Below, in pieces: positions 1 through 2,783 of a stretch of 5,192 nt of DNA (position 1 is its first letter; each line of letters begins with the position of its first letter). Both the position numbers and the translations under genes were made by a program. Below the pieces are notes generated by a model that was not told the origin of the DNA, made no database searches, and was given only the letters and a program-made list of their open reading frames with translations. Origin of the DNA: Dethiosulfatibacter sp. (GTDB lineage Bacteria; Bacillota_A; Clostridia; Tissierellales; Dethiosulfatibacteraceae); assembly GCA_019084435.1 (NCBI GenBank), contig JAHRFV010000028.1, positions 1-5,192 of the forward strand, given 5' to 3'.

Positions 1-358
1 AGGTTTCAAGTTCCTGTAACGAATCTATTTTAACCTCTAAAATCTTTCCGCACTCTACACATACTAAATGATGATGCCTGTGTGATTCATCGTCCAAATG
101 ACTCATTTCGAATCGACTGCAGCCATCATTAAAATTAAGTCTATAGATGATTCCAATTTTTTCAAAAAGCTTTAACGTTCTATATACTGTTGCCAATCCT
201 ATTTCAGGATGGTCTAACTTTACTATGTCGTATATTTCTTCCGGGCTGAAGTGTTTGCCCTCGTTTGCACCGATGACCTCAAACACTACCCTTCTCTGGG
301 TGGTTAGCTTATAGCCTGCTTCGTTTAATTTTTGCTTGAATATTTCATAAAATTTCAT
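1..358 (-). CDS. fur: Fur-family ferric uptake regulator, 3' end outside window
   Basis: This encodes a metal-dependent DNA-binding repressor of the Fur family, of which the first 119 residues are visible. It starts at ATG 358-356 and reads through the left edge without a stop. The N-terminal winged helix shows LTTQRRVVFEVI near residues 18-29, then EEIYDIV, and the recognition-helix signature GLATVYRTLKLFEKIGI at 54-70. The dimerisation and metal domain begins with a histidine cluster (H93, H95-H97) followed by CVEC (C100, C103), the first pair of the usual structural Zn site. The second CxxC pair expected at the C-terminus would lie outside the window. In the motif after CVECG the residue is E108, as in Fur and Zur; PerR usually has Asp here. 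With the clostridial gene order (downstream of DUF1292) this favours true Fur, though Zur cannot be ruled out. The gene has its own promoter and a Fur-box-like operator. Its ribosome binding site is weak (GGTG at 367-364). Confidence 0.93.
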   Translation of the reverse strand, partial: MKFYEIFKQKLNEAGYKLTTQRRVVFEVIGANEGKHFSPEEIYDIVKLDHPEIGLATVYRTLKLFEKIGIIYRLNFNDGCSRFEMSHLDDESHRHHHLVCVECGKILEVKIDSLQELET

Positions 359-367
359 ATTTACACC

Positions 368-399
368 ACTCTTATTTGATTTTTATTATCAACAAGAGT
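368..399 (-). promoter_or_regulatory. Fur-box-like operator at the fur promoter (dyad)
   Basis: Positions 377-391 read TGATTTTTATTATCA on the plus strand, matching 12 of the 14 defined positions of the 7-1-7 Fur box TGATAATNATTATCA. The box lies inside a larger imperfect dyad: on the minus strand ACTCTT (399-394) and TTGAT (392-388) mirror ATCAA (380-376) and AAGAGT (373-368). It covers the end of the -10 box and the predicted start site of fur, where a bound repressor would block RNA polymerase. Autoregulation by Fur is the natural reading. The match is seen in the sequence; binding is inferred. Confidence 0.6.
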
Positions 400-425
400 T
401 TATTATTAAATGCTTATTTTGTCAA
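397..425 (-). promoter_or_regulatory. Sigma-A type promoter of fur
   Basis: On the minus strand a perfect -35 box TTGACA (425-420) is followed after 17 bp by TAAACT (402-397), which matches 4 of 6 positions of the -10 consensus. The -35 begins directly after the stop codon of the DUF1292 gene (426-428). Transcription would start near position 390, leaving a leader of about 30 nt before the fur ATG at 358. So fur can be transcribed separately from the ruvX unit. Confidence 0.65.
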
Positions 426-668
426 TTAAATTATTTCGTCCGCCATGCCCTCGTATATCTCGATGACTTCATTTAGCTCATCGTCATCTTCGATCATCAT
501 AAAGATCGGCATGTCATTCTCATCTCTTTCTATTCTGTAAATCATGCCTTCTTCTGCATCAGGATAACGCAATACTGCATATTCGAGATCATCCAGATGG
601 AACGATGCCAGCAATTCTAGCTTCTCTTTTTTTCCTTCATCATTGATTAGTTCAATATAATCATTCAT
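426..668 (-). CDS. DUF1292 (YrzB-like) acidic protein
   Basis: This is an 80-residue, strongly acidic protein of the DUF1292 family, resembling YrzB of Bacillus. Function is not established for the family. The visible pattern is typical: an N-terminal strand MNDYIELINDEG, the core LDDLEYAVLRYPDAEEG near residues 25-41, then YRIERDENDMPIFMMIEDDDELNEV, which is rich in Asp and Glu. It has no signal peptide, membrane segment or cysteine, so it is probably cytosolic. The ATG (668-666) overlaps the end of ruvX: the sequence ATGAATGA holds the start of this gene and the TGA of ruvX, an 8-bp overlap typical of translational coupling. A Shine-Dalgarno sequence AAAGGA (681-676) lies 7 nt upstream of the ATG. 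It ends with TAA at 428-426, directly before the fur promoter. Confidence 0.88.
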   Translation of the reverse strand: MNDYIELINDEGKKEKLELLASFHLDDLEYAVLRYPDAEEGMIYRIERDENDMPIFMMIEDDDELNEVIEIYEGMADEII

Positions 669-1083
669 TGTTTTTTCCTTTCTCCAAAAATGTGGTTAAT
701 ATATTGACAGCAGCCAACTTGTCTATGACTTCTTTTCTTTTGGCTCTGCTTACATTCCCTTGTATGAGCATTCTCTCAGCCATGGTGGTTGTGAGTCTCT
801 CGTCCTGGTAGATTATCTCTTGTGTGAAATTGTATCGCATCTTTTTGACATACTGCTCTACCTTCTCAGCCTGTCTGCCTAGAGTTCCGTCCATCTTTCG
901 AGGCAGCCCAACAACAATCGCTGTCACGTTGAATTCGTCGATGATGCGGTTGAGATCTTCGAAATCTTTTTTATAGCTGACCCTTTGAATTGTTTTGATG
1001 CCTTGGGCTGTGATGTTCAAGGGATCGCTTACTGCGACGCCTATTGTGTTGTCGCCTATGTCTAAAGCCATGTATCTTTCCAT
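661..1083 (-). CDS. ruvX: RuvX/YqgF, RNase H-fold nuclease (putative Holliday junction resolvase)
   Basis: The product is a 140-residue RuvX/YqgF protein, the usual length for the family. Family members have an RNase H fold and are linked to 5'-end processing of pre-16S rRNA and, in some species, Holliday junction resolution. The sequence shows ALDIGDNTIGVAVSDPLN at 6-23 with catalytic-type D8, VVGLPRKMDGTLG at 57-69, QDERLTTTMAE at 93-103 with E95, and VIDKLAAVNIL at 119-129 with D121. These give the three expected acidic metal ligands D8, E95 and D121. The open frame extends upstream to a TTG at 1134, but AAGGAG at 1093-1088 sits 4 nt before ATG 1083-1081, and homologs start at this point, so the start was set there. 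It overlaps the DUF1292 gene by 8 bp and is co-transcribed with it. I see no convincing promoter in the 110 bp upstream. Confidence 0.95.
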   Translation of the reverse strand: MERYMALDIGDNTIGVAVSDPLNITAQGIKTIQRVSYKKDFEDLNRIIDEFNVTAIVVGLPRKMDGTLGRQAEKVEQYVKKMRYNFTQEIIYQDERLTTTMAERMLIQGNVSRAKRKEVIDKLAAVNILTTFLEKGKNNE

Positions 1084-1087
1084 ATAA

Positions 1088-1093
1088 CTCCTT
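1088..1093 (-). promoter_or_regulatory. Ribosome binding site that sets the ruvX start
   Basis: AAGGAG on the minus strand is followed by TTAT and then ATG at 1083. The 4-nt gap is slightly short but acceptable. The TTG that would open a longer frame at 1134 has no comparable site, and the next ATG (1071) would be 16 nt away. Confidence 0.8.
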
Positions 1094-1191
1094 ATTATTA
1101 ATGCTTGATTTTCTATTAAATTTACCGAAAACAAAATTCATGTTCCCTGGTGAATTGCATTTTCTTAACAATTCTTCATGACATGAACATC

Positions 1192-1235
1192 AATATAAAA
1201 CGCGCTCAGACACACTGATTGTATGAGCTCAGCGC
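1192..1235 (-). terminator. Probable rho-independent terminator downstream of the aldo/keto reductase gene
   Basis: On the minus strand GCGCT (1235-1231) pairs with AGCGC (1206-1202). Inside, AG pairs with CT and CATAC pairs with GTGTG (one G-T pair) around the loop AATCA. The hairpin is followed at once by GTTTTATATT (1201-1192). The stem is interrupted, so strength is uncertain. It lies about 255 nt beyond the reductase stop and about 110 nt before the ruvX start, so it would separate the two transcripts. The T-rich tail is also the inner block of the long inverted repeat. Confidence 0.5.
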
Positions 1236-1242
1236 CTGATTA

Positions 1243-1284
1243 ATTTATCAACAACTCGACTTAAGTCTCAAACAGTTGATAAAT
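1243..1284. repeat. Perfect 10-bp inverted repeat forming a hairpin
   Basis: ATTTATCAAC (1243-1252) and GTTGATAAAT (1275-1284) are exact reverse complements. In the minus-strand RNA a mismatch is followed by six further pairs (several G-U) that leave the eight-base loop GACUUAAG, making a stem-loop of 42 nt. The 5' arm in that RNA overlaps the 12-codon ORF. There is no T-run after it on either strand, so it is not a terminator by itself. Confidence 0.55.
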
Positions 1285-1415
1285 CTTTACATCAGTCACT
1301 TGCGCTCCTAATTTGAATTAACTCACCAAAGTTTTATATTCGATTTTTCATGTCATTTACTGTCTCTGACAACCCAACAAGAAAATGTTATTTATTGTGA
1401 GTCTTGACTTGGAGA

Positions 1416-1450
1416 CATGTCTTTTTACCTTATCAATCATGAAAGACATG
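1416..1450. repeat. 9-bp inverted repeat behind the reductase stop
   Basis: CATGTCTTT (1416-1424) is mirrored by AAAGACATG (1442-1450) across a 17-nt loop, and a nested ATCATG/CATGAT pair (1438-1443 and 1448-1453) competes with it. The stem has only three G-C pairs and no T-run follows on the minus strand, so it looks like an RNA 3'-end structure or chance rather than a terminator. Confidence 0.35.
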
Positions 1451-1488
1451 ATCGACGGAATAGCGAACATTAAATACATTTTCTTAGA

Positions 1489-2421
1489 TTATATAATTTT
1501 TATACAGAAGTCCCTACAAGCCGTCGCGCAATAACTACACAAAACGCATTTATTCGAATCGACAACACACGTGCCATCTACAAGTTGCAAAGCACCCTGT
1601 TGACATCTCGTGATACAGTCCCCACATCCAGTACACCACTCAGCGATATTTAGCCTTCTAGGCTTGTGACTGATAGTATCTGATAGAAGCTCGTGGTTGG
1701 AGGTGTTGTTCAAAACCGATAGATTGAAGTCAATTTCTTCCCTATATCGCATACCAACAGCTGTCCAATCAACGAGTGGTGATTCGAAAGAAAAGCGCAA
1801 AGATCTGACAGCGTCATCAGTTAGATGTCCACCACCAAGTGGTTTCATTCCAAGGATCTTCTTACCCATTGACTTTGCCTTTTTCATGGCATCTGTTATC
1901 TGGTCGATATTGCCATCAACTATTCCAAATCCCTTTTCATTGTAAATCGGGTGTATTATGTCAACCTCTTTCTGTATTCCAATATCTCTGACTGCTTCAT
2001 AGAAATGGGTGGAAATCCCAATATTTCTGACCACTCCTAATGCCTTAAGCTCTTGCAATCGCTCTATTGCAGCATAGTGTCCCCTAAAGGTGTGGATGCT
2101 CTCCTGCTCATGAATCATGAAGATATCTAGGTAGTCCGTACCCAACTCAGTCAGTGCCTTATCGATACTTCTATCCAAGGTTTCTCTGGAGTAGGCATAA
2201 GACTTGGTTGATATATATATATCGTTTCGATTGATATTTTTAATCAGTTCTCTTAATATATCATAGTTATCATACAGCTCTGCAGTGTCAAAAAAATTGA
2301 TTCCCTTTTGGAATGCGTACAATAATAGCGAGGTTTTTTCCTGTAAGGAATAGCTGCATTGAAGAGGGCTTAAAGCAAGTGTGCCGTAGCAGATTTTTGA
2401 TGCTTTGTCCATATCAGACAT
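1489..2421 (-). CDS. Aldo/keto reductase with C-terminal 2x[4Fe-4S] ferredoxin domain
   Basis: The product is a 310-residue predicted cytosolic oxidoreductase. A compact aldo/keto reductase barrel fills residues 1 to about 255, with the four family active-site residues visible: FFDTAELYD gives D45 and Y50, ISTKSY gives K73, and DIFMIHE gives H104. Barrel motifs VVRNIGIST (about 130-138) and GMKPLGGGHL (191-200) follow. The C-terminal 50 residues carry two CxxCxxCxxxC motifs (C263, C266, C269, C273 and C292, C295, C298, C302), expected to bind two [4Fe-4S] clusters; the proline usual after the fourth cysteine is absent from both. Such fusions (COG1453-like) are common in anaerobes; electron donor and substrate are unknown. 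The open frame reaches a TTG at 2436, but GGAG at 2430-2427 lies inside it, so ATG 2421-2419, 5 nt beyond, is the likely start (ATG 2424 is too close). The gene sits between ireB and ruvX, which are normally adjacent, and follows a terminator hairpin. Confidence 0.88.
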   Translation of the reverse strand: MSDMDKASKICYGTLALSPLQCSYSLQEKTSLLLYAFQKGINFFDTAELYDNYDILRELIKNINRNDIYISTKSYAYSRETLDRSIDKALTELGTDYLDIFMIHEQESIHTFRGHYAAIERLQELKALGVVRNIGISTHFYEAVRDIGIQKEVDIIHPIYNEKGFGIVDGNIDQITDAMKKAKSMGKKILGMKPLGGGHLTDDAVRSLRFSFESPLVDWTAVGMRYREEIDFNLSVLNNTSNHELLSDTISHKPRRLNIAEWCTGCGDCITRCQQGALQLVDGTCVVDSNKCVLCSYCATACRDFCIKII

Positions 2422-2426
2422 CATAA

Positions 2427-2430
2427 CTCC
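2427..2430 (-). promoter_or_regulatory. Ribosome binding site of the aldo/keto reductase
   Basis: GGAG (minus strand, within AATGGAGTT) lies 5 nt before ATG 2421 and only 2 nt before ATG 2424. It falls downstream of the TTG at 2436, which rules that codon out as the usual start. Confidence 0.7.
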
Positions 2431-2434
2431 ATTC

Positions 2435-2465
2435 AAAATAAATAAAGCAGTATAAAAATACTGCT
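2435..2465 (-). terminator. Rho-independent terminator after ireB
   Basis: On the minus strand AGCAGTAT (2465-2458) and ATACTGCT (2453-2446) form a perfect 8-bp stem around TTTT, followed by the T-rich tail TTATTTATTTT (2445-2435). It begins 11 nt after the ireB stop codon. The tail ends 4 nt before the Shine-Dalgarno sequence of the reductase gene, so reductase mRNA made from upstream promoters must read through it. Confidence 0.72.
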
Positions 2466-2476
2466 AAATCTACAGA

Positions 2477-2734
2477 TTATTTATTCAAATCTTCCAAATA
2501 GTATCTTAGTATTTCTTCCAGTAATTCGTCTCTCTCAACCTGCATTATTATACTTCTGGCGTTATTGTGACTTGTTATATAGGTAGGATCACCTGACAGT
2601 ATATACCCAATCAATTGACTAACGGGATTGTATCCTTTTTCATTCAAGGCACTCAATACTGACTTGATGATTTCTTTAACTTCGTTCACATTGTTTAAGC
2701 CAAAATCAAACTGAGTAGTTTCATTCATTTGCAT
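2477..2734 (-). CDS. ireB: IreB-family regulatory phosphoprotein (UPF0297)
   Basis: The 85-residue product belongs to the IreB/UPF0297 (DUF965) family of small cytosolic proteins in Firmicutes. In Enterococcus faecalis IreB is phosphorylated near its N-terminus by the PASTA-domain kinase IreK and modulates cephalosporin resistance. Hallmarks are visible: [20 protein letters not shown] at 34-53 and the C-terminal [14 protein letters not shown] at 67-80. Near the N-terminus E5-T6-T7-Q8-F9 aligns with the phosphothreonine stretch of IreB; T6 matches its Thr7, while the position of its Thr4 appears to be Met here. The longest open frame starts at GTG 2743, but GAGGTG (2746-2741) covers that codon, so ATG 2734, 6 nt after it, is preferred (ATG 2737 is the alternative). 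The gene follows alaS by 49 bp, as in most Firmicutes, and has its own promoter and terminator, so it may be made alone. Confidence 0.93.
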   Translation of the reverse strand: MQMNETTQFDFGLNNVNEVKEIIKSVLSALNEKGYNPVSQLIGYILSGDPTYITSHNNARSIIMQVERDELLEEILRYYLEDLNK

Positions 2735-2740
2735 CATAAC

Positions 2741-2746
2741 CACCTC
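2741..2746 (-). promoter_or_regulatory. Ribosome binding site that sets the ireB start
   Basis: GAGGTG (continuing to GAGGTGG) is strongly complementary to the 16S rRNA 3' end and lies 6 nt before ATG 2734. It overlaps the GTG at 2743, which is therefore part of the binding site and not the start. Confidence 0.75.
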
Positions 2747-2753
2747 ATGATTT

Positions 2754-2782
2754 ATTATAAGTAACTTTTAACAATAATTCAA
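2754..2782 (-). promoter_or_regulatory. Sigma-A type promoter of ireB
   Basis: On the minus strand TTGAAT (2782-2777, 4 of 6 matches to TTGACA) and a perfect TATAAT (2759-2754) are separated by exactly 17 bp. The -35 box begins 1 nt after the alaS stop codon (2786-2784). The predicted start of transcription, near 2747, would leave a leader of only about 13 nt that is almost entirely the Shine-Dalgarno sequence. Confidence 0.65.
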
Positions 2783-2783
2783 T

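Larger units (their letters stand above)
1158..1387. repeat. Long imperfect inverted repeat with three matched blocks per arm
   Basis: The left arm on the plus strand reads CATTTTCTT (1158-1166), ATGACATGAA (1178-1187), AATATAAAAC (1192-1201). The right arm holds the exact reverse complements in mirrored order: GTTTTATATT (1331-1340), TTCATGTCAT (1347-1356), AAGAAAATG (1379-1387). The inner two blocks with an ATC/GAT match between them (1189-1191, 1342-1344) could pair over about 23 bp with small internal loops, closing a 129-nt interior that holds two more hairpins. The outer block is offset by unequal spacers (11 and 22 nt). No clear target-site duplication flanks it. It may be a structured RNA or a small MITE-like element; the sequence does not decide between these. 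Confidence 0.6.
1084..1488. other. 405-bp gene-free region between ruvX and the aldo/keto reductase gene
   Basis: No convincing protein-coding gene of normal size lies here. The region holds the ruvX ribosome binding site (1093-1088), a pair of inverted arms (1158-1201 and 1331-1387), a hairpin with a T-rich tail on the minus strand (1192-1235), a second hairpin (1243-1284), a 12-codon ORF with a good Shine-Dalgarno sequence (1261-1299), and a further 9-bp inverted repeat (1416-1450). No tRNA, rRNA or CRISPR pattern is visible. The density of dyads is far above what the rest of the window shows, so the region is not mere spacer. Confidence 0.7.

Noticed and set aside
1084..1134. Upstream extension of ruvX to the TTG at 1134
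   Set aside because: AAGGAG at 1093-1088 directly precedes ATG 1083, and the resulting 140 residues match the family length; the extra 17 residues have no family similarity.
971..1171. Second minus-strand frame overlapping the ruvX start
   Set aside because: Its basic, low-complexity translation is the out-of-frame reading of the ruvX N-terminal region.
1084..1190. A promoter for ruvX
   Set aside because: Several TTG-type and TAAT-type hexamers occur, but no pair with acceptable spacing matches well at both boxes.
1697..1945. Plus-strand open frame opposite the reductase gene
   Set aside because: It is antisense to conserved barrel motifs, has no ribosome binding site that I can see and no recognisable family features.
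2422..2436. TTG 2436 and ATG 2424 as starts of the reductase
   Set aside because: The Shine-Dalgarno GGAG lies downstream of the TTG and only 2 nt before ATG 2424; ATG 2421 has proper spacing.
1388..2445. Near-identical inverted 13-mers TTATTTATTGTGA (1388-1400, plus) and TTATTTATTTTGA (2445-2433, minus) bracketing the reductase gene, as if ends of a mobile element
   Set aside because: The sequences are low-complexity AT runs, one of them is the tail of the ireB terminator, and no target-site duplication flanks them.
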